Source of the DNA: Actinomadura violacea
GTDB taxonomy: Bacteria > Actinomycetota > Actinomycetes > Streptosporangiales > Streptosporangiaceae
Assembly (NCBI RefSeq): GCF_017573465.1
Contig: NZ_JAGEPF010000005.1
Location: forward strand, 62,001 to 126,000
Reading direction: 5' to 3'
Length of the DNA stretch: 64,000 nt
Part shown: positions 43,378 through 52,241 of the stretch, one piece after another
Numbering within the stretch: position 1 is the stretch's first letter
Layout of the letters: every line of letters begins with the position of its first letter
Notes under the pieces: generated by a model
What the model was told of the DNA's origin: nothing
The model's input: only the letters and a program-made list of their open reading frames with translations
Database searches by the model: none
Program-made: the position numbers and the translations under genes

Positions 43378-44022
43378 GTGCAGAAGAAACTCGGCACCAT
43401 TCTGGCCGGCGCCGGCCTGGGCGCGTCCCTGATCGCGCTGTCCGCCCCCGCCCACGCCACCACCACCGGCACCTGGACCGTCACCCCCGGCGGCAGCGTC
43501 ACCGCGAACATCGCGCCGCTCACCAAGGTGATCGCCAAAGACCCCTCGCGGGGCACGCAGGCCGTCTGCTCCGGCGCCACCGGAGGCGGCGTCGCCGCGT
43601 CCGGCTCGGGCCTGTCCGGGACGCACCTCGTCACGATCAACTCCCTCACGGCCTCCAGCTGCATCGGCCCGGGGAACGCGAACGTGACCATCACCATGAA
43701 CGGCCTGCCCTGGTACATGAACGCCGACTCGTACAACGCCACCACCGGCGTCACGACCGGCACCGTGACCGGCATCAAGGCCACCTACAGCAACCCCGTG
43801 GACGGCTGCGTCGCGACCATCACCGGGCCCGCCGGCGCGGGCGGGTCGGTGGCCGGGACCTACACCAACTCCAGCCACAAGCTCGCCGCCGGCGGCTCCA
43901 GCACCCTGGTCGTCAACACGGTCAACACGAGCTGCTCGCCCACCCAGATCCAGGTCGGCGACCCCATCACGCTCACCGGGACCCTGGTGGTCAGCCCCAG
44001 CCAGACCGTCACCAGCCCCTGA
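43378..44022 (+). CDS. Secreted beta-rich protein, unknown function
   Basis: 214 residues from GTG 43378 (AAGGA 8 nt upstream). Signal peptide (LGTILAGAGLGASLIALSAPAHA, cleavage near AHA-TT). The mature part is Thr/Gly/Val-rich with paired cysteines, reading as a secreted beta-sandwich: GTWTVTPGGSVTANIAP and later IQVGDPITLTGTLVVSP. A similar start, WSVKPGGKIVGTGSG, occurs in the C-terminal part of the next protein (44127), so the two share a domain. A terminator follows; the gene has its own unit upstream of the mce operon. Confidence 0.75.
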   Translation: MQKKLGTILAGAGLGASLIALSAPAHATTTGTWTVTPGGSVTANIAPLTKVIAKDPSRGTQAVCSGATGGGVAASGSGLSGTHLVTINSLTASSCIGPGNANVTITMNGLPWYMNADSYNATTGVTTGTVTGIKATYSNPVDGCVATITGPAGAGGSVAGTYTNSSHKLAAGGSSTLVVNTVNTSCSPTQIQVGDPITLTGTLVVSPSQTVTSP

Positions 44023-44047
44023 CCGTCCTGACCTGAGCAGCAGACCG

Positions 44048-44079
44048 GGCCGCACCTCCGCCCCAGCCGAGGTGCGGCC
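44048..44079 (+). terminator. Terminator after the secreted protein gene
   Basis: GGCCGCACCTC (44048-44058) and its complement (44069-44079) with a 10-nt loop, 25 bp after the stop. It separates this gene from the mce operon. Confidence 0.75.
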
Positions 44080-44126
44080 CCCTCAGCCGGCGCGACGTCC
44101 CACCCCTCCGAAAGGCTCGGTCCTCC

Positions 44127-46103
44127 ATGCTCCAGGCTCCCGGACGCACCGCCGCGGGTCTGGCGGCGACCGCCGCGGTCGTCGCCCTGACCCCGGGTGC
44201 CGCGCACGGCGCCACCGGCTTCAGGACGACGCTGTCCTACCAGTGCGCGACGGCGGCCGGGCTGCAGAAGGCGACGGTGCGGCTCTCCGGGAGAACCCCG
44301 GCGTCCGGCGCCCCCGGGAGACCGCTCACGATCGGCCCCGTCACCGTCACGGTGACCGGCGGCAACAGAACCACCGGCCTGCTCGGAGGAAAGACCGGCG
44401 GCGAGCAGGCCGGTGGCACCATCTCGCTGGCGGTCACCGCCGGGCAGGCCGGCGGCCGCCCCGTCGACGCGCAGTGGCCGCCGCTGCCGGTGAAGGCCGC
44501 CCACGACGCGACGATCACCGCCACCGGACCGGTCCCGTCCGTCACGCCGATGAGCGGAGGCGGGGTGACCTGGCGGGCCGGTGATCTGACGATCGCCCCG
44601 GCCGACGCCGGCCGGCCGGTGAAGTGCACCGCCGACCGGGAGGCCGTGCTCGCCACCGTCCGTGTCCCGGCGCGGAGCAAGGCCGTGACACCGCCCACCG
44701 CCGGAACGCCCTTGGCACCGGGACGCGGCGCCGGACGCACCGCGATCGGCCCCATGCGGCTCGCCGACGATCTGCCGCCCTGCGATCCGAAGCCGGACTG
44801 GACCTGGAACCCCGATCCGGCCCTCCAGATGCCCGAACCGCCGCCGGGGACGGTCGTCGGGCCGTGGGACAACAGCCAGCTCGAATGCGGCCGCGCCCAG
44901 GTGACCACCAACATCCGCAAGGCGGGCGTCGCCGCGCTCACCAAGGGCATGGTCTCGGTGCTCTACTCGACACGAGGCCCGCATAACGATGCTTACAACT
45001 ACTCCCAGATCGACAACGTCGGCGTGGTGGCCACCAACCCCACTACTGTCTCCACGCTGGGTTTCGGCTTCTTGCCCACCACGGCGACAAGCACGTTCCG
45101 GCAGCTCGGAGTCGCCAACATCTCCCTGATCGCTCCGGCGGGCTCGGCGGAGCCCGGCGGCCCTGGCCCGGCCCGTGTCCTCGCCAAGGCGAAGGAGAAC
45201 GTGCGGGTCAACGCCATCCAGGCCAATGGCGTGACGATCCCGGTCGGATCCCGGTGCGGCACCGCGAAGCCGATGACGGTGCTGCTGACACGGGAGGCGG
45301 GCAAGTCGAGCGTCCAGGACGCGGGGATCTACACGGGCTCGGTCACCGTGCCAAGGTTCGCCGGCTGCGGCGTCGGTGAGGACATCAGCCCGCTGCTCAC
45401 CGCGTCGATCTCCGGCTCCGGCAACGACGTCGAGGTCAACCAGAGCGCCCTGTGCCACATGGTGGACGGTCCGGGACATCCGTGCACGCCGGGACCCGTC
45501 GCGAAGACGGCCTGGTCCGTCAAGCCCGGCGGGAAGATCGTCGGCACCGGCAGCGGGGTGACGATCGCCGACGCCGACTTCGGCGGAATGATCACCTGCA
45601 CCACGTCGAAGATCACACTGGACGCGAGCCTGCCCCACCGGACGGCCCGCATCGCCGACATCAGCGGGTTCACCTTCGCCGGCTGCACCAACGAGGTCGG
45701 CGTGCCCTACGAGGTCACATCGGTCCCCGACCGCAACCGCCACCTCCAGGGCACGACCTACGACCCCGCCACCGGCCAGTCGATCATGAGCTACAACATG
45801 CGCATGCGCATCAAGGGCGCGGACGGCTGCACCGCCGAACTCGGCAACGGAGCCGCGCCGCCCGGGGACCGCTCCGCGACCTTGGGCGCCATGTACGACA
45901 ACGCCACCCACACGCTGCACCTGTTCTGGGACATCGGCAACTTCACCCCCCTGTGGGTCAGCTCCGCCACCGGATGCGAGGCGAGCTGGCAGACACGGTC
46001 GGCGGGTACCGGCGTCCTTCTCGGCATCGACATCAACACCTTCGCCGAGACCGGCATCTACAGCTTCAGCCCCGCGCAGACCATCACCGGCCCCACGCCC
46101 TGA
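44127..46103 (+). CDS. Large secreted protein, DUF6801-like N-terminus, mce operon leader
   Basis: 658 residues. Signal peptide (GLAATAAVVALTPGAAHGA). The N-terminal domain (about 30-180) starts TTLSYQCATAAGLQKATV and carries ladder-like beta strands resembling actinobacterial DUF6801. A Pro-rich linker (about 185-260) follows, then a middle domain with RAQVTTNIRK. A C-terminal domain from about 455 begins WSVKPGGKIVGTG and is related to the 43378 protein. No membrane anchor. It ends 14 bp before the MceG start, so it is the first gene of the mce operon. An extracellular lipid-handling or envelope-scaffold role is an inference. Confidence 0.75.
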   Translation: MLQAPGRTAAGLAATAAVVALTPGAAHGATGFRTTLSYQCATAAGLQKATVRLSGRTPASGAPGRPLTIGPVTVTVTGGNRTTGLLGGKTGGEQAGGTISLAVTAGQAGGRPVDAQWPPLPVKAAHDATITATGPVPSVTPMSGGGVTWRAGDLTIAPADAGRPVKCTADREAVLATVRVPARSKAVTPPTAGTPLAPGRGAGRTAIGPMRLADDLPPCDPKPDWTWNPDPALQMPEPPPGTVVGPWDNSQLECGRAQVTTNIRKAGVAALTKGMVSVLYSTRGPHNDAYNYSQIDNVGVVATNPTTVSTLGFGFLPTTATSTFRQLGVANISLIAPAGSAEPGGPGPARVLAKAKENVRVNAIQANGVTIPVGSRCGTAKPMTVLLTREAGKSSVQDAGIYTGSVTVPRFAGCGVGEDISPLLTASISGSGNDVEVNQSALCHMVDGPGHPCTPGPVAKTAWSVKPGGKIVGTGSGVTIADADFGGMITCTTSKITLDASLPHRTARIADISGFTFAGCTNEVGVPYEVTSVPDRNRHLQGTTYDPATGQSIMSYNMRMRIKGADGCTAELGNGAAPPGDRSATLGAMYDNATHTLHLFWDIGNFTPLWVSSATGCEASWQTRSAGTGVLLGIDINTFAETGIYSFSPAQTITGPTP

Positions 46104-46117
46104 TCGGAACGGCAACC

Positions 46118-47080
46118 TTGGGTATCGACATCCACGTCGCGGGGCTGACGAAGTCGTTCGGCCCGCAGGTCATCTGGCAGGACGTGAGCCTCACCCTGCC
46201 CGCTGGGGAGATCTCGGTGATGCTCGGACCGTCGGGCACCGGCAAGACGGTGTTCCTGAAGTCCCTGCTCGGCCTGATCAAGCCCGAGCAGGGCCGGGTG
46301 CTGGTCGAGGGCACCGACATGGTCGCCGGCAGCGACCGGAAGGTGTTCAGGGCGCGCCGCAAGTTCGGGCTGATGTTCCAGGACGGCGCGCTGTTCGGCT
46401 CGATGAACCTGTTCGACAACATCGCCTTCCCGCTGCGCCAGCACACCCGGGCGACCGAGGCCGAGATCCGGCGCAAGGTCCTGGAGCGGATGGCGATGGT
46501 CGGCCTGGACGGGGAGGAGGCCAAGCTGCCGGGCCAGATCTCCGGCGGGATGCGCAAGCGCGCCGGGCTGGCCCGGGCGCTGGTCCTGGACCCGCAGATC
46601 ATCCTGTGCGACGAGCCCGACTCCGGGCTGGACCCGGTCCGCACGGCACTGCTGTCGCAGGTGCTGCTGGACGTCAACACGGTCACCGACTGCACCATGC
46701 TGATCGTCACCCACAACATCGAGATCGCCGCGACCCTGCCCGACAACATCGGGATGCTGTACCGCCGGGACCTCGTCGCGTTCGGGCCGCGGGAGCTGCT
46801 GCTGACCTCCGACCAGCCCGCCGTCGCCCAGTTCCTGCACGGAAGCACGCTCGGGCCGATCGGGATGGCCGAGGAGAAGGACGACGCCGAGCTCGCCCGG
46901 ACCCCGGGCACGCGGACCTTCGACATCCCCGATCAGCTGCGGCCCTCCCCCGGCCTGCCGGACCGCCAGGGCGCCCACCGGCATCACGCCCGGGTGATGG
47001 CCGAACTGCACCGCCTCCCCGCGTCCGCGCGGAACGCGATCACGGCCAAGCTCACCGACCCACCGTCTCAGACCTCCTGA
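46118..47080 (+). CDS. mceG: MceG/MlaF-like ATPase of the Mce transporter
   Basis: About 320 residues. Walker A GPSGTGKTVFL (near 37-44), the Mla/Mce-type signature SGGMRKRAGLAR, Walker B IILCDEPDSGLDPVR and switch His in VTHNIE. The C-terminal extension after 255 is typical of MceG. TTG 46118 is chosen as start because the family begins GxxIHVxGLTKSFG; no ATG fits. It energises the YrbE permeases encoded next. Confidence 0.92.
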   Translation: MGIDIHVAGLTKSFGPQVIWQDVSLTLPAGEISVMLGPSGTGKTVFLKSLLGLIKPEQGRVLVEGTDMVAGSDRKVFRARRKFGLMFQDGALFGSMNLFDNIAFPLRQHTRATEAEIRRKVLERMAMVGLDGEEAKLPGQISGGMRKRAGLARALVLDPQIILCDEPDSGLDPVRTALLSQVLLDVNTVTDCTMLIVTHNIEIAATLPDNIGMLYRRDLVAFGPRELLLTSDQPAVAQFLHGSTLGPIGMAEEKDDAELARTPGTRTFDIPDQLRPSPGLPDRQGAHRHHARVMAELHRLPASARNAITAKLTDPPSQTS

Positions 47081-47122
47081 ACGCAGAGGATGCCCCCTTG
47101 TCCCCCACACCGCCTCCTGAAA

Positions 47123-47144
47123 CAGGGCCCGGTACCGGGCCCTG
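47123..47144. promoter_or_regulatory. Perfect 22-bp palindrome between mceG and the permease gene
   Basis: CAGGGCCCGGT (47123-47133) followed by its complement ACCGGGCCCTG (47134-47144). As RNA it would form a loopless-to-tetraloop hairpin, 43 bp after the mceG stop. It may reduce read-through from mceG into the yrbE-mce genes, or be an operator. Confidence 0.6.
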
Positions 47145-47237
47145 CACGCGGCTCCGCCCGTTGGCCGTCCGACGAGCCGCCCCGCGGCCGCCGTCGCCGA
47201 GTGCGCTCGCGCGGCGGCACGGCGGGGAGCGCGCCTC

Positions 47238-48047
47238 GTGACGGGGCCGACCGCCGAACCGGGGCCGTCCGCCGGGGGCGTCTCCGGTGCGGGGGCGGTG
47301 CGGCAGACCGGCCGCCTGTTCCAGCTGGCGGCGACGACCGTGACGATGGCCTTCCGCCGGCCGTTCCAGTTCCGGGAGTTCGTGAGCCAGTTCTGGTTCA
47401 TCGCCTCGGTGACCATCCTGCCGACGGCGCTGGTGTCGATCCCGTTCGGCGCCGTCATCGCGCTGCAGGTCGGGTCGCTGGCCCGGCAGCTCGGGGCGGA
47501 GTCGTTCACCGGCGGCGCGTCGGTGCTGACCATCGTGCAGCAGGCCTCGCCGATGATCGTGGCGCTGCTGGTCTCCGGGGCCGCCGGGTCGGCGATCTGC
47601 GCCGACCTCGGCGCGCGGACCATCCGCGAGGAGATGGACGCGATGGAGGTGATGGGCATCTCGCCCATCCAGCGGCTGGTGGTGCCGCGGGTGCTGGCGT
47701 GCATGCTCGCCGCGGTCGCCCTGAACGGGCTGGTGTCCTGCGTTGGGGTGGGCGGCGGCTACTTCTTCAACGTGGTCATGCAGGGCGGCACGCCCGGCGC
47801 GTACCTGTCGTCCTTCTCGGCACTGGCGCAGCTGCCCGACCTGTACGTGGGAGAGCTGAAGGCGGTGATCTTCGGCTTCATCGCCGGGGTCGTCGCGGCC
47901 TACCGGGGCCTCAACCCGCCGCCGGGGCCCAAGGGCGTCGGGGACGCGGTCAACCAGAGCGTGGTCATCACCTTCCTGCTGCTGTTCTTCACGAACCTGG
48001 TGATGACCGCCATCTACCTGCAGATCGTCCCGATGAAGGGGGCGTGA
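47238..48047 (+). CDS. yrbEA: YrbE-type Mce permease A
   Basis: 269 residues, about five membrane segments. MlaE/YrbE signature ICADLGARTIREEMDAMEVMGI with the EExDA(L/M)xxMG element that contacts the ATPase. GTG 47238 follows a GGGGAG. The first 30 residues are Gly/Pro-rich and poorly conserved. It forms a heterodimer with YrbEB (4-bp gap) in the inner membrane. Confidence 0.92.
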   Translation: MTGPTAEPGPSAGGVSGAGAVRQTGRLFQLAATTVTMAFRRPFQFREFVSQFWFIASVTILPTALVSIPFGAVIALQVGSLARQLGAESFTGGASVLTIVQQASPMIVALLVSGAAGSAICADLGARTIREEMDAMEVMGISPIQRLVVPRVLACMLAAVALNGLVSCVGVGGGYFFNVVMQGGTPGAYLSSFSALAQLPDLYVGELKAVIFGFIAGVVAAYRGLNPPPGPKGVGDAVNQSVVITFLLLFFTNLVMTAIYLQIVPMKGA

Positions 48048-48051
48048 GGTC

Positions 48052-48891
48052 ATGGTGAACCCCGCGCTCCGGAACCGGGTCAGGACGCTGGTCACGCTGC
48101 CGTGGCTGGAGGACGCCGGCGACCAGCTGCTGTTCTACGTGCGGGCGCTGCTGCACGCGCCGCGCGCCGCCAGGCGGCACACCAAGGAGGCGCTGCGGCT
48201 GCTGAGCGAGGTCGCGTTCGGGTCGGGAGCCCTCGGGGTGATCGGCGGGACGATCGGCGTGATGTTCGCGATGACCGTGTTCACCGGGACGGTCGTCGGG
48301 CTGCAGGGCTACGCGGCGCTCGACCAGATCGGCTCGTCGGCGTTCACCGGGTTCATCTCCGCCTACTTCAACACCCGCGAGATCGCGCCGCTGGTGTCCG
48401 GGCTGGCGCTGTCGGCCACGGTCGGCGCCGGGTTCACCGCGCAGCTCGGCGCGATGCGGATCAACGAGGAGATCGACGCGCTGGAGGGGATGGGCATCGA
48501 GTCGGTGCCCTACCTGGTCACCACGCGCATCATCGCCGGCACGGTGGCGATCATCCCGCTGTACGGGGTCGGGCTGCTGTCGTCGTACCTGGCCTCCCGG
48601 CAGATCACCGTCTGGTACCACGGGCAGTCGCGGGGCACCTACGACCACTACTTCAACGTGTTCCTGGCGCCCGACGACGTGCTGTACTCCTTCGCCAAGG
48701 TGCTCGTCTTCTCGGTGATGGTGATCCTCGCGCACTGCTACTACGGGTTCCGCGCCACCGGCGGGCCCGCGGGGGTGGGCGTCGCGGTCGGCCGGGCGGT
48801 GCGGACCGCGATCGTGCTGATCTCCGTCACCGACTTCTTCGCCTCCCTCGCGATCTGGGGCGCCACCACGACCGTGAAGATCGCCGGGTGA
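48052..48891 (+). CDS. yrbEB: YrbE-type Mce permease B
   Basis: 279 residues. Same fold as YrbEA, with AQLGAMRINEEIDALEGMGIESV as the coupling helix. Segment pattern and the TLVTLPWLED start match YrbE1B-like proteins. It is followed after 7 bp by mceA. Confidence 0.92.
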   Translation: MVNPALRNRVRTLVTLPWLEDAGDQLLFYVRALLHAPRAARRHTKEALRLLSEVAFGSGALGVIGGTIGVMFAMTVFTGTVVGLQGYAALDQIGSSAFTGFISAYFNTREIAPLVSGLALSATVGAGFTAQLGAMRINEEIDALEGMGIESVPYLVTTRIIAGTVAIIPLYGVGLLSSYLASRQITVWYHGQSRGTYDHYFNVFLAPDDVLYSFAKVLVFSVMVILAHCYYGFRATGGPAGVGVAVGRAVRTAIVLISVTDFFASLAIWGATTTVKIAG

Positions 48892-48898
48892 GGCCGCG

Positions 48899-50134
48899 AT
48901 GACCACCATCCTCGCCAGGCGGCGCCGCGAGCGCCGGCTGAAGATGCTGTCCGGAGTGGCGTTCCTGCTGGTGCCGCCGCTGCTGATCTGGCTGTCGATC
49001 GCGCTCTACAACAAGGACTTCACCGACGAGACCTCCGTCACCGTCCGGACCTCGCTGGTCGGGAACGACCTGCACGAGGGCGCGGAGGTGAAGCTGCGCG
49101 GCGTCGTCGTCGGGCGGGTGTCGTCCATCGACGCCGACGGGAGCGGGGCGCGGCTGCATCTCCGGCTCGACCCGGCGCAGGCCAAGCTGATCCCGGCGGA
49201 CGTCCGCGCGCAGATGCTGCCGACGACGGTGTTCGGGGAGCGGTACGTGTCGCTGGTCTCCAGCTCCGGCGGCGCCGGCCCGCGGCTGCACGCCGGCGCG
49301 GAGATCGCGCAGGACCGCACGAGCGACGCGATCGAGCTCCAGCAGGTGCTGCGCTCGACGATGGCGCTGCTCACGGACCTGAAGCCGGCCGAGCTCTCCG
49401 CCACCCTCACCGCGATGGCGCAGGCGCTGAACGGGCGCGGCGACCAGCTCGGCGAGAACCTCGCGCAGCTCGCGGACTACCTGCGCAAGCTGAACCCGCA
49501 CCTGCCGGAGCTGGACCGCAACATCAGCCGGCTGGCGACCTTCGCGAACAACTATGCCGACGCCGCGCCGGACCTGCTGAACGCGCTGTCGGACATGACG
49601 GTCACCACCCGGACCATCGCCGACCAGCGGGCGAACCTCTCGGAGCTCTACGGCTCCACGACCGCGGTCTCGCAGCAGCTGGAGACGTTCCTGCGCGCCA
49701 ACGCGCCCAACATCATCGAACTGTCGGCGAACTCGGTCGGCCCGCTCACCGAGCTCGGCCGGTACGCACCCGAGTACCCGTGCCTGTTCCACACGCTGAA
49801 GACGCTGGTGCCGCTGATGGACCGGGCGCTCGGCAAGGGCACCGACCGGCCGGGCGCGCACGTCACCCTCCGCATGGTCGCCAACCGCGGCCGCTACCGG
49901 CCGGGGCGGGACGCGCCGCGCTTCACCGGAACCGGGCCCGGACCGCGCTGCTACGGGACCCCGTACCGGGCGGGCAACGCCGTCGACCTGGCCCCGAACG
50001 GCCCTGGAGAGCACACCTTGATCAACGAACTCAGCCTCGCGGGAGGCCAGGACCTCGTCCCGGACTGGGGCGCCCTGCTCATCGGGCCGCTCTACCGCGG
50101 AGCCACCGTCACGGTCACCGGGGCGAAGCCATGA
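48899..50134 (+). CDS. mceA: Mce family protein A
   Basis: 411 residues. One N-terminal membrane segment (SGVAFLLVPPLLIWLSIAL). The MCE domain (about 40-120) contains LHEGAEVKLRGVVVGRVSS, FGERYVSLV. A long helical segment follows (LTAMAQALNGRGDQLGENLAQL) and a C-terminal domain with YGTPYRAGN. The MCE hexamer forms the periplasmic/cell-wall tunnel. The next gene overlaps the stop (ATGA). Confidence 0.93.
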   Translation: MTTILARRRRERRLKMLSGVAFLLVPPLLIWLSIALYNKDFTDETSVTVRTSLVGNDLHEGAEVKLRGVVVGRVSSIDADGSGARLHLRLDPAQAKLIPADVRAQMLPTTVFGERYVSLVSSSGGAGPRLHAGAEIAQDRTSDAIELQQVLRSTMALLTDLKPAELSATLTAMAQALNGRGDQLGENLAQLADYLRKLNPHLPELDRNISRLATFANNYADAAPDLLNALSDMTVTTRTIADQRANLSELYGSTTAVSQQLETFLRANAPNIIELSANSVGPLTELGRYAPEYPCLFHTLKTLVPLMDRALGKGTDRPGAHVTLRMVANRGRYRPGRDAPRFTGTGPGPRCYGTPYRAGNAVDLAPNGPGEHTLINELSLAGGQDLVPDWGALLIGPLYRGATVTVTGAKP

Positions 50135-51168
50135 CCGCGCCGCTGCTCTCGCCGCTGGTCAAGTCGGCGACGTTCCTGGCGGTCACCGCGACCGCGACCG
50201 CGGTCCTGGCGATGTCCATCACCAACGCCTCCGGCGGCTCGACCCGCTCGTACCATGCCGTGTTCACCGACGTGACCGGCCTGAACTCCGGCGACACGGT
50301 CAGGATCGCCGGCGTCCGGGTCGGGCAGGTCAAGCAGATCAAGGTCAGCGGGCGCCGGCTCGCGAAGGTGACCTTCACCGTCGACGCCGACCGGGACCTG
50401 CCGGCGAGCACCACCGCGGCCGTGAAGTACCTGAACCTGGTCGGGCAGCGATACCTGGACCTCGGCCAGGGCGCGGGCGACGGCGGGACGCTGCGGCGCG
50501 GCGGGACGATCCCCGTCTCCCGCACCACCGCCGCGCTGTCGCTGAACGCGCTGTTCACCGGGTTCCAGCCGCTCATGGCGGCGCTCTCCCCGTCCGACGT
50601 CAACCAGCTGTCGCAGTCGATCGTCCAGGTGCTGCAGGGCCAGGGCGGGACGGTGGAGCAGCTGGTGTCCTCCATCGGGTCGCTGACCAGCACGCTGGCC
50701 TCCCGCGACCAGGTGATCGGGCAGCTGATCACGAACCTGGACGCGGTCGTCCGCACCGTCAACGACCGGGACCGCCGCCTGGTGTCGCTGATCACCACGC
50801 TGCGCGGCCTGGTCTCCGGCCTGGCGGCCGACCGCAAGCAGATCGGCGGGGCGCTGCAGGGCATCGGGGACCTCACCAGCTCCACCGCGGGCCTGTTCGC
50901 CGACGGACGCGAACCGCTGCACGAGTCCATCGCCGGGCTCAACGATCTGTCCGGCAACCTCGCGAAGAACAAGACCGTCCTGGAGCGGTTCCTCACCACC
51001 GCGCCCGGCAAGATGGCGGCGATCTCCCGCACCAACTCCTACGGATCGTGGGCCAACTTCTACCGCTGCGAGATCCGGGTGACCGGCGTGACCTACACCG
51101 ACGGCAGCCCGCCGCCGACCGGCATCCCGATCACCGACGACCGCTGCGAGCCGGGCGGTGGCCGATGA
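50131..51168 (+). CDS. mceB: Mce family protein B
   Basis: 345 residues from ATG 50131. N-terminal anchor (ATFLAVTATATAVLAMSI), MCE domain (DVTGLNSGDTVRIAGVRVGQVKQI, KYLNLVGQRYLDLGQG), helical region of amphipathic heptads to about 300, then a Cys-containing tail (FYRCEIRV). Overlapping start and stop codons on both sides. Confidence 0.93.
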   Translation: MTAPLLSPLVKSATFLAVTATATAVLAMSITNASGGSTRSYHAVFTDVTGLNSGDTVRIAGVRVGQVKQIKVSGRRLAKVTFTVDADRDLPASTTAAVKYLNLVGQRYLDLGQGAGDGGTLRRGGTIPVSRTTAALSLNALFTGFQPLMAALSPSDVNQLSQSIVQVLQGQGGTVEQLVSSIGSLTSTLASRDQVIGQLITNLDAVVRTVNDRDRRLVSLITTLRGLVSGLAADRKQIGGALQGIGDLTSSTAGLFADGREPLHESIAGLNDLSGNLAKNKTVLERFLTTAPGKMAAISRTNSYGSWANFYRCEIRVTGVTYTDGSPPPTGIPITDDRCEPGGGR

Positions 51169-52241
51169 ACGCGGCGATGAAGACCCCGGGGAAGCCGGGG
51201 AGGGCGCCGCTGCGGCTGCGCTGGAAGCCCGTCCGCGAACGCAACCCCATCGCCGTCGCGTTCGTCGCGATCCTGCTCATCATCGGCCTGCTGGCGGCCG
51301 CCGCCAACGCCGACGACCTGCCCGTCATCGGCGGCGGCACCGGTTACACCGCCTACTTCTCCGAGGCCGCCGGGCTGAAGTCGGGGCAGGAGGTCCGCGT
51401 CGCCGGCGTGAAGGTCGGCAAGGTCACCGGGGTCCGCCTGGACGGCCCGAAGGTGCGGGTCTCCTTCCGGGTCAGGAAGACCTGGATCGGGGACCGCACC
51501 ACCGCCACCATCATGATCAAGACGCTGCTCGGCGGGAAGTTCCTGGCGCTCGACCCGCTCGGCAGGACCGAGCAGGATCCGGGGACGCCGATCCCGCTGT
51601 CGCGGACCGTGGCGCCCTACGACGTGATGCAGGCGTTCAACGACCTCGGCGGCACCCTCGGCCGGCTCGACACCGGCAAGATCGCCGAGTCCCTCACCGT
51701 GCTGTCGCGGACCTTCACCAACACCCCGCCCAGCGTCGGCAAGGCCCTCGACGGGCTGTCGGCCCTGTCCACGTCCATCTCCTCGCGCGACGCCCAGCTC
51801 GCCGACCTGCTGGCCGGGACCAAGCGGCTCTCGTCCACCCTCGTGTCGCAGAACTCCCAGTTCGAGTCGCTGCTCAAGGACGGCAACCTGCTGCTCGCCG
51901 AGCTGACCAGGCGCCGCCAGGCGATCCACGCGCTGCTCACCGGCGCCGCCGAGCTCGGCGAGCAGCTCCGCCACCTCGTCGACGACAACGACACCGACCT
52001 GCACTCCGCCCTCACCCACCTCGACAAGGTCACCGACGTGCTCACCCGAAACCAAAGCGACCTCGACCGGGCGCTGTCGCTCACGGGCACCTACATCCGC
52101 CTGTTCAACAACGCCGCCGGCAACGGCCGGTGGGTCGACGGATACCTGTGCGGCGCCGTGCCCCCCGACTACGTCACCGGGTCCGGATCGGCGTACACGC
52201 CGCCGAGCACCTGCCTTCCGCCCCGGGCAGGCGGCCGATGA
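51165..52241 (+). CDS. mceC: Mce family protein C
   Basis: 358 residues from ATG 51165. Basic N-terminus and anchor (PIAVAFVAILLIIGLLAAAA), MCE domain (AAGLKSGQEVRVAGVKVGKVTG, KTLLGGKFLAL), helical region (TKRLSSTLVSQNSQFESLLKDG) and a tail ending CLPPRAGGR. ATGA overlaps on both sides. Confidence 0.93.
   Translation: MNAAMKTPGKPGRAPLRLRWKPVRERNPIAVAFVAILLIIGLLAAAANADDLPVIGGGTGYTAYFSEAAGLKSGQEVRVAGVKVGKVTGVRLDGPKVRVSFRVRKTWIGDRTTATIMIKTLLGGKFLALDPLGRTEQDPGTPIPLSRTVAPYDVMQAFNDLGGTLGRLDTGKIAESLTVLSRTFTNTPPSVGKALDGLSALSTSISSRDAQLADLLAGTKRLSSTLVSQNSQFESLLKDGNLLLAELTRRRQAIHALLTGAAELGEQLRHLVDDNDTDLHSALTHLDKVTDVLTRNQSDLDRALSLTGTYIRLFNNAAGNGRWVDGYLCGAVPPDYVTGSGSAYTPPSTCLPPRAGGR

Noticed and set aside
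43860..46115. 751-codon minus-strand frame
   Set aside because: Shadow of the secreted mce leader protein, which has a signal peptide and conserved cysteines on the plus strand.
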